DNA of 64,000 nucleotides from NCBI RefSeq assembly GCF_021655615.1, contig NZ_AP025245.1:186001-250000 (forward strand). The letters run 5' to 3'. Numbering within the stretch: the first letter of the stretch is position 1; every line of letters starts with the position of its first letter. A model generated the notes under the pieces. The model searched no databases and was not told where the DNA came from. It saw only the letters and a list, made by a program, of their open reading frames with translations. Below are positions 55,609 to 63,852 of this stretch, piece after piece. The translations under genes and the position numbers were made by a program. The stretch is from Acidianus sp. HS-5 (GTDB lineage: Archaea > Thermoproteota > Thermoprotei_A > Sulfolobales > Sulfolobaceae).

Positions 55609-56307
55609 TTAAATAAAATATAATATTTGCCAATCTGCAAAGCTTGCTCCACTTCCGAAATTAACTCCAAAGTATGAATTAGTAAAATCCGGCGTTATAT
55701 CGAATTTCTTCCATTCCGCGCTTATTTCATCCGATATGGCGTTATTTGGATCAGTAATATCTGAAATTTTAAAAGATATGTTGTCTTCGTCAGCCTTAAA
55801 GTCCAATTGCAAGATCATATTAGGTTTCATCCCAGTTATCCTATTTTTATCATTCTTTCTTTCAATTATATCATTTATATGAGAACCGCAGTAAGCCTTT
55901 ATCTCATTATTTTTCGATACAAATATATTGAATGGATTTGAAGCTCCTCCTTGTTGAGTATAATAGTAAGGATCCCATTGAATTGCTACGTAAGGTGTTT
56001 TTGAGTTTAGGAAGGGGATTAAACCTTGTATATTACAATGTATAGGTAAATTAACTTTTAAGCTATCCTCTAACATTATAGGCAACATTACAGTTATTCC
56101 ATCTGCAGGATAGCCCAAATAATAATGGAAAGTAAAAATTAAGCTGAAATTTACCTTACTTCCATTTATCTTAATTAATCTTAAAGACGCTGATTGTGTA
56201 GAGTTTATTACTTGTTCTGCAGAGATTTCTTCTTTAATAGATAGTGAGTTAAAATTTCCTTCTATATTAACAGGAATAGTATAGGGTATTGATATTTCTA
56301 TTTTCAT
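55609..56307 (-). CDS. L-type (legume-like) lectin-fold protein, intracellular
   Basis: About 232 residues from ATG at 56307 (MKIEISIPYTIP); an upstream ATG is at 56316. The pair YPADGITVMLPIML (about 80-93) and FGVNFGSGASFADWQILYF at the C terminus strongly resembles the strands PADGIxFxL and GFSAxxG...DWQI of L-type lectins/concanavalin-like proteins. No signal peptide or membrane helix is present. I infer a carbohydrate- or glycan-binding fold. It lies upstream of the membrane protein and the Cmr operon in the same direction. Confidence 0.55.
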   Translation of the reverse strand: MKIEISIPYTIPVNIEGNFNSLSIKEEISAEQVINSTQSASLRLIKINGSKVNFSLIFTFHYYLGYPADGITVMLPIMLEDSLKVNLPIHCNIQGLIPFLNSKTPYVAIQWDPYYYTQQGGASNPFNIFVSKNNEIKAYCGSHINDIIERKNDKNRITGMKPNMILQLDFKADEDNISFKISDITDPNNAISDEISAEWKKFDITPDFTNSYFGVNFGSGASFADWQILYFI

Positions 56308-57093
56308 AAATATCATCTTTGGATATAAGTTAAAATATTTTTCTATAGTATTAATTAGGTAGTAATAATGAATAAAATGATTGTTTTTAATTTCCTTTTA
56401 TAAATGAAAAGTAAAGGCTAAAAGTAAGAATGTCCTTATTTACAAATATGAAAGGATCTAATTGTGCTTTTCATTGTACCTTTACTTAAATGATAGGACT
56501 AAGCGTTTACTTAAGTAAACAGAAGTAGATAAATACTATTATCTCAAATATTATTATAATAATACTAATTATTACTTTAATATATCCGTTAATGATATTA
56601 GTATTATTTAGCAAAGTTAAAGCTAATGATAATAAAGAAATAACTATCGTTGTGTTGCTCATACTTAAGCCGATACACAGAAGTTTAAAAATGTTTATGA
56701 CAATTTTAGATATAACTAAGATAATATAACTTTTAATATAGATAAATTATTATTTAATCTTACGCAATATTTTAATTATTTACAACGGTTAGTTTTCATC
56801 CTTCTCAATGTCTTTTCTTGTGTTATCCTCAATTATGAAATCGCCTATCTCGGAATTCCTCACTGATTCTTTCTCTAAATATCTTTTAATAGTTTCATCT
56901 CCTTTAGATTAAAACAGGATATATTAGTAACCCATCGTAAGTTGCTAGATACTTAAAGTTTCGAAATACATTGCAAGATTAAAAATCTTCTGTACTCTAA
57001 ATATATTTGAATATCTAATATTTCCACCCATTCTGTATTATTCCGTATAAATTTACTACAGTCTCAAATTGAGGAAACCCTACGAAAAGAGAT
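56308..57093. other. Gene-poor stretch with a small decayed minus-strand gene
   Basis: On the minus strand a coding-like run from about 56910 to TAA at 56789-56791 reads DETIKRYLEKESVRNSEIG and continues to KDIEKDEN, but it has no start codon and is preceded by a stop, so it is a gene fragment. The remaining sequence is AT-rich; nothing else is recognised. Confidence 0.4.
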
Positions 57094-57562
57094 TTACTTT
57101 CCTTCATTATCCAATGCTCCCAATATTTTATCCCTTATTATAGAATACCTTGTATATTCAAGGTACTTCATATAAACATAATTAAGTATTTCGCTCCTAC
57201 TCTTCCTTACCCAATACTTAAAGAAATTCATAAGGTCTTCATCGCCTTCCCTTAAAACTAAGTTATCCTTGAGAAAGTAAGTCCTCTTATATCCTACAAC
57301 TGCTTCACTTAAGACGTCCCTAATTTCCTCCTCTTTTACTCCAACTTCTCCCTCCTCAATCAATATAATCCTGAAGTATGCTGGAATAAGGACCGAAGAA
57401 CCATGGCCTAAAATTAAGCCTCAAGTCTAATCCCTTCTCTTTTTCAAGTAAAAAGAAGATCTTCTGCAATTTCGTAGCGTTAACCTCTGCATTCTCATTA
57501 TTAGCAACGTAAAGTAAAAGCTTAATGAGGTGAGAAATATTATCATCCATCATAAACATCAC
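57094..57562 (-). pseudogene. SocA/YwgA-like gene broken by a frameshift
   Basis: The 5' part (57562 to 57356) reads NATKLQKIFFLLEKEKGLD and FRPWFFGPYSSILQDYID then stops. A one-base shift continues in LIEEGEVGVKEEEI down to 57094, ending ILNYVYMKYLEYTRYSIIRDKI. Together they match the intact paralogue at 40439-40882. The break is at about 57360. It could also be a sequencing error. Confidence 0.7.
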
Positions 57563-57764
57563 CTCAATATTAGGAGAGAATTAATAAAAAATTTAGAGCA
57601 AGAAGAAAAAGATTACGCTCTTCTATCTCCAGCCATTGTCTTTAATCCAGATACGGACACAATACGTATTTTATTGATTTTGAAGCAAAGTTCCGTTCAA
57701 GGGAAATACCTAACTATGTTAGTTAGCGTCACAAGCGACTAAGGTCATTTGAACAATAGCCCAA

Positions 57765-57935
57765 GTATGGAGAGGTGAGTGAAAGTTTTGTTTTTTAATT
57801 AGTCTTTTGAAGTAAATAAGGGGTCGGGCAATGATGAACGGCTTGAGTACTGAGCATGATGAAACCGAGCTATACGGAGCCCGACCTCACATTTTTATAT
57901 TCATCTCACGTGTTAAAAAGCTTTATTATACAAAG
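57765..57935 (+). ncRNA. Structured repeat element, copy C (C/D box-like RNA candidate)
   Basis: Core 57820-57888, closed by GGGGTCGGGC pairing with GCCCGACCTC (10 bp, one G-U). Box C ATGATGA is at 57831-57837, D' CTGA at 57850-57853 and C' ATGATGA at 57856-57862; the D position reads CGGA directly before the closing strand. This is the order and spacing of an archaeal C/D box sRNA. An AT-rich promoter-like TTTTTTAATTAG lies about 25 bases upstream and ATTTTTATATTC downstream could end transcription. Confidence 0.6.
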
Positions 57936-57949
57936 TGATTTGTGGAGTA

Positions 57950-58060
57950 GTTCAATTTTTATCAAGGTTAACGTTAAATCAATTAAACGCATGATTTGGA
58001 ATTTAAGAAAACGAGGCTTAATGCATAAAAAATTGAAGTGCATAACCAAGTATGTAAAAA
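57950..58060 (+). repeat. Decayed copy of the sequence at 28930-29045
   Basis: TCAATTTTTATCAA, then TTAACGT, GAATTTAAGAAAA and AAATTGAAGTGCATAACCAAG correspond in order to the sequence at 28930-29045 that starts the short frame at 28968. The reading frame is not kept here. It lies directly after repeat copy C. Confidence 0.55.
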
Positions 58061-58475
58061 GGATTCTCTTATAACGAGTTCCCATGTACTTCATTCAGGA
58101 TGATTTTGTTATTTGATATAAGATAATTTGTGACTAGATCTGTCAACTTAAAATAAGATATGCTAATTTTATCGCCATTAAAGTGATTGAAGTGAAGGAA
58201 ATGAACATTTTGAATAAACTTTCAACGAAACTGTTTCAGAGATTATGAGGAGGTTAAATACTCTTTTTCCTAATAGTTGCAAAGGACTAGCTTTACCTTA
58301 AGATGTTAAAAGTGAACCATATCTAAGATGTACTTCTTATCGATAAAATCATTTATCCTTTACATTTACTATGGAAAAGACTGACATCCTCAAGCGTCAC
58401 GTAATATATTCATGGTTTGTTTAAATTACTTGTCCTTATGGACTTTACTCTTTCTTAACTAGACGGAAGTTTGAT
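58061..58475. other. Non-coding stretch, nothing recognised
   Basis: AT-rich; no supported gene, repeat or RNA apart from the end of the decayed copy to its left. Confidence 0.4.
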
Positions 58476-58897
58476 TCATTCAACGTTTATACGTTTTGCA
58501 TAGTCCTTTAACCTGTCCCAGTCGTTATCGTTAGATAGAACATCAACTCCTTGTTTTTTAGCTATTACAGCAAGTGCTGCATCTACTACGTTTACGTCTT
58601 TCTCAACCATTACTTCGAACGCATCAACAAAATCCTTCAAGCTAGGATATTCAAATTGAGCATTTTGCTGATGCAATATCTTCAAAAACTCCCGACCAAA
58701 CGCTATATATTTGTTAGCTTCTTCTGGTTTATTTTTCTTCATGCACTCTAGTGCATTTTTCCTTATTACTTCCATCATTTCTGCAATAACAAGGTCTGAA
58801 AATATCAGATCGTAGTTATTAAATAGGTCAAACAGCTTTTCCTCTTTTCTATAATTATATTGGTATCGATTATTATTCTGGATTTCAACGTAATCAC
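58476..58897 (-). pseudogene. vapC: PIN-domain toxin gene broken by a frameshift
   Basis: GTG at 58897-58895, sharing a base with the stop before it (TAGTG), opens MITLKSRIIIDTNIII with the first PIN Asp. A shift near 58845 is needed to continue with RKEEKLFDLFNNYDLIFSDLVIAEMMEV and the C-terminal acidic part (VVDAALAV, LSNDNDWDRL) down to 58476. It is the third gene of an overlapping operon with two unknown proteins. A sequencing error in the A-rich stretch is possible. Confidence 0.7.
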
Positions 58898-59415
58898 TAC
58901 TTAGAGAGCCAATACAGTTGTTGTAGGAGGTGATCCTTGTACTTCTCCATTTTAAACTCTCCGTATACTGGGATAATTTCTTCTTTTCCCACACCGTTAA
59001 TTAAAGTCATTGAAAGGATAATGTACTCCACTCTCTTTACTAAACTGCAATCGTTTAAATAGACGATCTTAACCTCAGGGTCTACGTCAGTCAGATTACG
59101 CCTAGTCTCTATTTTATATCCCCACTTAAGGTCTCTCAATACTTTCTCTAAATCCAACGGCTTAACGTCTGGCAAAACAATGTCCTCAAGGTCTGAGTTC
59201 CTCACGTAATTTAACCAATCCTCGTAAGTAGTAAAATACAGAGGGTTTCCCTCGTTATCGTAGTCCACACGTAATACATTAAAAGGTAATGCATATACAT
59301 TACTAATTGAGTATGAAGGCTGTAAATATGTGGTGGATATTAATATATCATTTATTATTGTAGTTGTAGACTTTGCGGACTCCATCTCACGCAATTTTTC
59401 CACAGTCAAGCTCAC
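58897..59415 (-). CDS. Unknown protein, middle gene of a three-gene operon with a PIN gene
   Basis: 172 residues; acidic and mixed, with LYFTTYEDWLNYVRNSDLEDIVLPD and IIPVYGEFKMEKYKDHLLQQLYWL. No family recognised. It overlaps the upstream gene by 4 bases and the PIN gene by 1. The arrangement suggests that the product works with the PIN protein, perhaps as its inhibitor. Confidence 0.55.
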   Translation of the reverse strand: MSLTVEKLREMESAKSTTTIINDILISTTYLQPSYSISNVYALPFNVLRVDYDNEGNPLYFTTYEDWLNYVRNSDLEDIVLPDVKPLDLEKVLRDLKWGYKIETRRNLTDVDPEVKIVYLNDCSLVKRVEYIILSMTLINGVGKEEIIPVYGEFKMEKYKDHLLQQLYWLSK

Positions 59416-60011
59416 ACTAATTTCTCATCACCTCTTACTATCTTTTCTACTTCATTAATTATACCCTTAATTGTATCTATACTTACTTGTTTATTTCTAT
59501 AAATTATCTCTACTAAGGATTTCCTAGTGTCGAGGACGTAAGGTAGGACAGTTATTGACGACAAGTAATCAGACTCTCTTAAGTCCCCCTCGCTATTATA
59601 GTCCAGTAAGACATAACCTGTCTTCCTATATTTAGTTGATCCACGTAGCTCTGCATCCAAAATGTAAATTAACATAACTTCGATTAAATAGTAGACGTTT
59701 AGTAATCTTCCCAGTTCTGAGAGCTTCAAAACAGCATCCTCAAATTTCTCAATTGTAGTTTTGCCTAGTGCAGACTGTAAAATAATTCCTTTCTTCTCTT
59801 TGAAGGAGACCTCATACATTAATAATTTTAAGTCATCATACGTTACAGTAGTGATAAAGGAAGAAGGAACGGGGAAGTTGGGATATAGCGATTCATTTAC
59901 TGAAATTAAGGGCAAGTTAAAGTTCACCTTCTCATTAGAAAGGATCCTCAAAATTACGTCCTTACTAGAATCGGTAATAAGCGAAACGGAAGCGTAACGA
60001 AACTCACTCAT
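59412..60011 (-). CDS. Unknown protein, first gene of the three-gene operon
   Basis: 199 residues. The N-terminal half is beta-rich (FRYASVSLITDSSKDVILRIL, SFITTVTYDDLKLLMYEVSFKEKKGI), the rest helical (DAVLKLSELGRLLNVYYLIEVMLIYIL). No known domain. A TATA-like stretch in TAGAGTAAATTCTAATAAAG lies upstream. It is translationally coupled to the following gene. Confidence 0.55.
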   Translation of the reverse strand: MSEFRYASVSLITDSSKDVILRILSNEKVNFNLPLISVNESLYPNFPVPSSFITTVTYDDLKLLMYEVSFKEKKGIILQSALGKTTIEKFEDAVLKLSELGRLLNVYYLIEVMLIYILDAELRGSTKYRKTGYVLLDYNSEGDLRESDYLSSITVLPYVLDTRKSLVEIIYRNKQVSIDTIKGIINEVEKIVRGDEKLV

Positions 60012-60317
60012 AATTAAAGGTTAGAGTAAATTCTAATAAAGGTTAATGATAGATAGCAGTTGTTCTACTTTATCATTAGACACGATGAACTCATAAACAC
60101 GCAAGCCTGTAGCTCCTAAGCTTAAGAGAACTGGACATGCACATCTACTTCTCTGGCTTTACACCTTTCGACTTACAGATGCAAACTATTAGTACTATAA
60201 TGAATTCCGTATTACATTTGTAATGGGAAAAATGTACACTAGCGCACTCTATAATCAGAGTATCCTTTTCAGATTATTTTTAATGATAAGCTGAAATGAA
60301 GGCATTCAGCACTACTA

Positions 60318-60466
60318 AGGAGAGGTTACTGAAAGTTTTCCGGGTCGGGCAATGATAAACCGCTTGAGTACTGAGCATGATGAAACTGGGCTATACGGAG
60401 CCCGACCTCACATTTTTATATTCTTCTCACGTGTTAAAAAGCTTTATTATACAAATGGCTCTCTTG
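60318..60466 (+). ncRNA. Structured repeat element, copy D
   Basis: Core at 60342-60408, closed by GGGTCGGGC and GCCCGACCT (9 bp). Box C is altered by one base (ATGATAA), while D' CTGA and C' ATGATGA are intact. The middle of the promoter-like 5' flank found in C and E is missing here. The 3' flank (CTCACGTGTTAAAAAGCTTTA and ATGGCTCTCTTG) is conserved. It lies 300 bases beyond the three-gene operon. Confidence 0.55.
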
Positions 60467-60645
60467 TAATGGTTTCCAAATTGCATTGCGGTAAGCTATA
60501 TTTTCTACTTAGTCATCCTTGAAGGTTAAGAGCGAACCATGGGGATTTAGTAATGCATCTAACAATTATTTATTAAGTATACTAGAGTAGTAGGATTTTT
60601 TAAGAAAGCAGAGTCTTTTATATTATAAGTTGAGGTGTTGAGTAA

Positions 60646-60795
60646 ATGTCAAGCAATAGAAGTTCCAATATAAAAAGAAAAGAAATTGAAGACGCGATAA
60701 ACATGTTGCTAAACACTACTTTTAATGGCCCACCATGGCCTAGATGGGGACCTGCTAAGGACGTTCTGGGGGAAAGTAACAGAAAGTCAAAGTAA
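60646..60795 (+). CDS. Small Trp/Pro-rich protein, unknown
   Basis: 49 residues. A charged N-terminal helix (KRKEIEDAINMLLNTTF) is followed by GPPWPRWGPAKDVLGE, an unusual Pro/Trp cluster. GAGGTG at 60632-60637 lies 8 bases before the ATG and a TATA-like TTTTATATTA at about 60616-60625, so both a leadered and a leaderless message are possible. No family recognised. Short but convincing. Confidence 0.6.
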   Translation: MSSNRSSNIKRKEIEDAINMLLNTTFNGPPWPRWGPAKDVLGESNRKSK

Positions 60796-60875
60796 GATAA
60801 TCAATTTTTGATTTAAATATTTTTAATACACTAATTTTTATTAATAGTTAGGCAACAGAGCTCAATTCGAAAAAG

Positions 60876-61082
60876 TTAACCATTAACAAGGATTAGAAAT
60901 CCGTAATATACTGCATCAAAGGCCACTACGTGCACTCGTATCGTCCTTAAATTCACCGTTTTACTCACAGTTCTAGCTAATTCATTATTTACCGCTTCTC
61001 CAATCTGACATATCATGCCTAAAGTGTTGTTAATTTTCACTGACTCGTTTAGCAGGGCTCCTTCAAGATCCTGAATTTGCAA
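60876..61082 (-). CDS. Small reading frame, unknown
   Basis: 68 residues, ending VHVVAFDAVYYGFLILVNG. Weak similarity in style to the end of roadblock-like proteins; no recognised domain, and no clear promoter or ribosome-binding site. It might be a remnant. Confidence 0.3.
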   Translation of the reverse strand: MQIQDLEGALLNESVKINNTLGMICQIGEAVNNELARTVSKTVNLRTIRVHVVAFDAVYYGFLILVNG

Positions 61083-61234
61083 ATAGCCTCCACTTTTCTA
61101 TTCACGATAAAGCAAACGACTAGCTACGGTAGGCCCAAAATACGATTGTGAAAATAGCTCTCACCAACTAATAATGAGAAATTAATGTGATTGGATAATA
61201 GTCAATTTTATGAAAAATTTTTGAAATTCGTAAG

Positions 61235-61260
61235 TGTGATGCCCGACCTTTTATATTTCC
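61235..61260 (+). repeat. Fragment of the structured repeat element (copy F)
   Basis: GCCCGACC at 61241-61248 followed by TTTTATATTTCC equals the 3' side of the closing stem plus the T-rich tail of the element. The 5' half is not seen. Confidence 0.45.
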
Positions 61261-61604
61261 ATAAGGTAAACTGAGGAATATCACCACGATATTAGAAAAT
61301 AATAAGATATAAATATTAAAAAGTGTTTATACCTATTACTCGATACATTATTCTTAATACTCTTAAACCTGAGTATAATGATATTCTTTTATTTAAGAAT
61401 ATATTAAAAAGTAATTAGTGAGGGAAAGTAGGACAACTACTAATACTATAATTTCCTAGCCTGGTACTAGTCGCATGGTTGTAGTACGTAATAATAAGGA
61501 CTAATAAGAATTAGAATTTTTATCGAATATTTAACCTTAACAAGGGATACATCTACAGCTGGTGTTCCATTATTTCTCGTTTTCTACTACTTCAATAGAA
61601 GCTG

Positions 61605-61778
61605 GAGAGGTGGGTGAAAGTTTTGTTTTTTAATTAGTCTTTTGAATTAAATAAGGGGTCGGGCAATGATGAACCACTTGAGAACTGAGCATGATGAAAC
61701 CGAGCTATACGGAGCCCGACCCCACATTTTTATATTGTCTCTTGTGTCTAAAAAGCTTTATCAACTAAGGCTCTCTTG
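61605..61778 (+). ncRNA. Structured repeat element, copy E (C/D box-like RNA candidate)
   Basis: Core at 61655-61723, closed by a perfect 10-bp stem, GGGGTCGGGC and GCCCGACCCC. Box C ATGATGA (61666-61672), D' CTGA (61685-61688) and C' ATGATGA (61691-61697) are all intact. The 5' flank is nearly the same as in copy C (GTGAAAGTTTTGTTTTTTAA, then GTCTTTTGAA). It ends about 80 bases before the 3' end of the rfb operon, which runs the other way. Confidence 0.6.
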
Positions 61779-61855
61779 AAAGTCCTTAAGGTTCTGAACG
61801 CCTATTCGAGATATTTCAAGTTACACTTCTAATAAAGAAAATTACATACTTCTTA

Positions 61856-62821
61856 TTATGTATTTACGCCTCCCTTACTCCAAGGCTCGTCCTCAACGAA
61901 AAATTTATCATTAATCAATGGCTCCCACCACCACTTATTTTTAACGTACCAATCAACAGTCTTCCTTATCCCCTCCTTAAAAGGAGTGACCTCGTATTTA
62001 AGCCTCGTAGTCATGCAGTACCTCCTATCGTGACCCGGCCTATCAGAAACAAACTTAACCTTAACATCCTTGCCCATTACTTCTCCCACAGTCTTTATTA
62101 CGTCTAAGACGCTGTACCTTTGACCTCCAGGGATATTGTAAACTTCACCGCCCCAGTTAGCCCGCTCTAGTACGTCGTAAATTATCCTGGCAGTGTCTTC
62201 TACGAATATCCAATCCCTCTCAGCCTTACCGTCACCGTATACTGGGGCGTGGAGGCCTAACATAGTCCTTATAATAATTTTAGGAATAAGTTTCTCAGGG
62301 AATTGCCTGGGCCCGTAATTATTTGAAGGCCTCACAATTATAGCCTTGGCCCCGTAAGTCCTTACGTAAGCCTTTACGAATAAATCTGCAGATGCTTTAG
62401 CTGCACTGTAAGGTGACGAAGGGTTTAGAGGAGAGTTTTCGTCGGCACACTCCTCACCATAAACCTCATCTGTAGAAATGTGTACGTATTTGAAGTTATG
62501 ACGGCGTGATGCCTCTAAAACGTTCACAGTCCCCAAAATGTTAGTAGTTAAGAAATCCTTTGGGCTATAAATAGACCTATCCACGTGAGTTTCGGCTGCG
62601 AAATTTACCACCACTTCCGGCATACACTTAGCTATCGTTTCATGAAGCTTTTCGTCCCTAATATCACCTTTAACGAACTCGTAGTCAGTGTCCTTTAAGC
62701 TCTCTAACCTACCGGCGTAAGTAAGCAAGTCGTAAACTATTGGTTTGATCCCTCTCTTATTTAACTCTCTCACAAAGGCAGAACCTATAAAACCAGCCCC
62801 TCCTAAGACCATTACCCTCAT
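61856..62821 (-). CDS. rfbB: dTDP-glucose 4,6-dehydratase
   Basis: 321 residues. GGAGFIGS (residues 7-14) binds NAD; ETHVDRSI, STDEVYGEE and YSAAKAS (Tyr-xxx-Lys) complete the active site of the extended SDR family, and RPSNNYGPRQFPEKLIP is diagnostic for RfbB/RmlB. It converts dTDP-glucose to the 4-keto-6-deoxy sugar, a step toward dTDP-rhamnose or related sugars for glycans. It overlaps rfbA by 4 bases. Its 3' end is duplicated as a remnant at 44683-44745. Confidence 0.93.
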   Translation of the reverse strand: MRVMVLGGAGFIGSAFVRELNKRGIKPIVYDLLTYAGRLESLKDTDYEFVKGDIRDEKLHETIAKCMPEVVVNFAAETHVDRSIYSPKDFLTTNILGTVNVLEASRRHNFKYVHISTDEVYGEECADENSPLNPSSPYSAAKASADLFVKAYVRTYGAKAIIVRPSNNYGPRQFPEKLIPKIIIRTMLGLHAPVYGDGKAERDWIFVEDTARIIYDVLERANWGGEVYNIPGGQRYSVLDVIKTVGEVMGKDVKVKFVSDRPGHDRRYCMTTRLKYEVTPFKEGIRKTVDWYVKNKWWWEPLINDKFFVEDEPWSKGGVNT

Positions 62822-63852
62822 ATTATCACCGTTGAATTCTCACCTACTATCAACTTCTGCCACTTCTTACCCCTCTCCACAGTAGAGTTATTCCCTATGA
62901 GTGAGTCCATAAGCGATACACCCCTTATTCTGACGCCGTCCAGGATCACGCTGTACTCAACTTCACTGTCAATAACTTCGCTTGAATCTCCTATAGAAGT
63001 GAAAGGACCAATGTAAGAGTTAATTACTTTACTCCCCTTACCTATAAATGCAGGGCCCCTAACTACTGAGTTTTCTATAACTGCACCTTTCTCAATTATT
63101 ACTCTACCGTCAACTGTCGAACCCTTGACTTCGCCCTCTATCTTTCTCTCAGCATACCTATCTAGGAGAAAAGAGTTAGCCTCCAATATGTCCTTAGGAG
63201 TACCGGTGTCCTTCCACCAGCCCTGCACTATCTCGTAATCAACCTCTTTTCCCTCGTCAATTAAAGACTGGATCGCGTCAGTGATCTCCAGTTCGCCCCT
63301 CCAACTGGGCTTAAGCCCCTCTATTACGTCGAATATCTCCTCAGTAAACGCATAAACTCCCACTAACGCAAGTGTAGAGATGGGCTCCTTAGGTTTCTCA
63401 ACTAGCTTAACAACTCTCCCCTCCTTTAGCACTGCAACACCGAAGCGGTTAGGGTTATCCACATTTGCCAAGAGGATGGAAGCAGAGCCTTTAAAGGAAA
63501 TAAACTTCCTCAGGTCGTATGGGACTAGATTGTCACCTAAGTAGACTAGGAACTTCCCTGAGACTACTTCCTTCACCTTGTAGACTGCGTCAGCCAACCC
63601 CCTAGCCTCCCCTTGGTAAACGTAAGTTATGTTGACGCCGAAAGGGCTACCGTCACCGTAATAGTCTACTACCTTTTTAGGAGTATTGTCCCCAAGCACG
63701 AGGATCACGTCCTTTATTCCTGCGTCCCTTATTTGTTCGAGGACCCACTGAGAGACTGGCTTTCCTGCGACTTTTATCAACTGTTTTGGACCGGTGTGGG
63801 TTAAAGGCCTAAGCCTTGTACCTTGTCCGCCGTGTAAGATCACTGCGTACAT
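62818..63852 (-). CDS. rfbA: Glucose-1-phosphate thymidylyltransferase, long archaeal type
   Basis: 344 residues. LHGGQGTRLRPLTH (residues 6-19) is the nucleotide-binding loop; VYLGDN and VEKPKEP follow, and residues from about 245 form a left-handed beta-helix of hexapeptide repeats (VDGRVIIEKGAVIENSVV). It makes dTDP-glucose from dTTP and glucose-1-phosphate. It overlaps rfbB by 4 bases and is preceded by rfbD with only an intervening base or two. Confidence 0.92.
   Translation of the reverse strand: MYAVILHGGQGTRLRPLTHTGPKQLIKVAGKPVSQWVLEQIRDAGIKDVILVLGDNTPKKVVDYYGDGSPFGVNITYVYQGEARGLADAVYKVKEVVSGKFLVYLGDNLVPYDLRKFISFKGSASILLANVDNPNRFGVAVLKEGRVVKLVEKPKEPISTLALVGVYAFTEEIFDVIEGLKPSWRGELEITDAIQSLIDEGKEVDYEIVQGWWKDTGTPKDILEANSFLLDRYAERKIEGEVKGSTVDGRVIIEKGAVIENSVVRGPAFIGKGSKVINSYIGPFTSIGDSSEVIDSEVEYSVILDGVRIRGVSLMDSLIGNNSTVERGKKWQKLIVGENSTVII

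Noticed and set aside
54167..57093. CRISPR array next to the Cmr operon
   Set aside because: No repeated 24-25 bp unit with regular spacing is present in the gaps.
57530..57742. Plus-strand frame of 70 codons
   Set aside because: Its 5' end is antisense to the broken SocA-like gene. The rest reads a little like protein but has no start of its own, so I did not list it.
58476..58994. A 172-residue PIN protein starting at 58994
   Set aside because: The first part of that frame is antisense-free but lies inside the preceding gene in another frame; the IDTN motif of the PIN domain is found in a different frame starting with GTG at 58897.
39233..61778. The repeated GTCGGGC elements read as a dispersed CRISPR array
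   Set aside because: The copies are kilobases apart, about 150 bp long and have no regular spacers. They form a dispersed repeat family, not an array.
39233..61778. The repeats as a classical MITE
   Set aside because: I found no terminal inverted repeats at the outer ends and no flanking target duplications; the only inverted pair is the internal stem of the core. A non-classical mobile element is not excluded.
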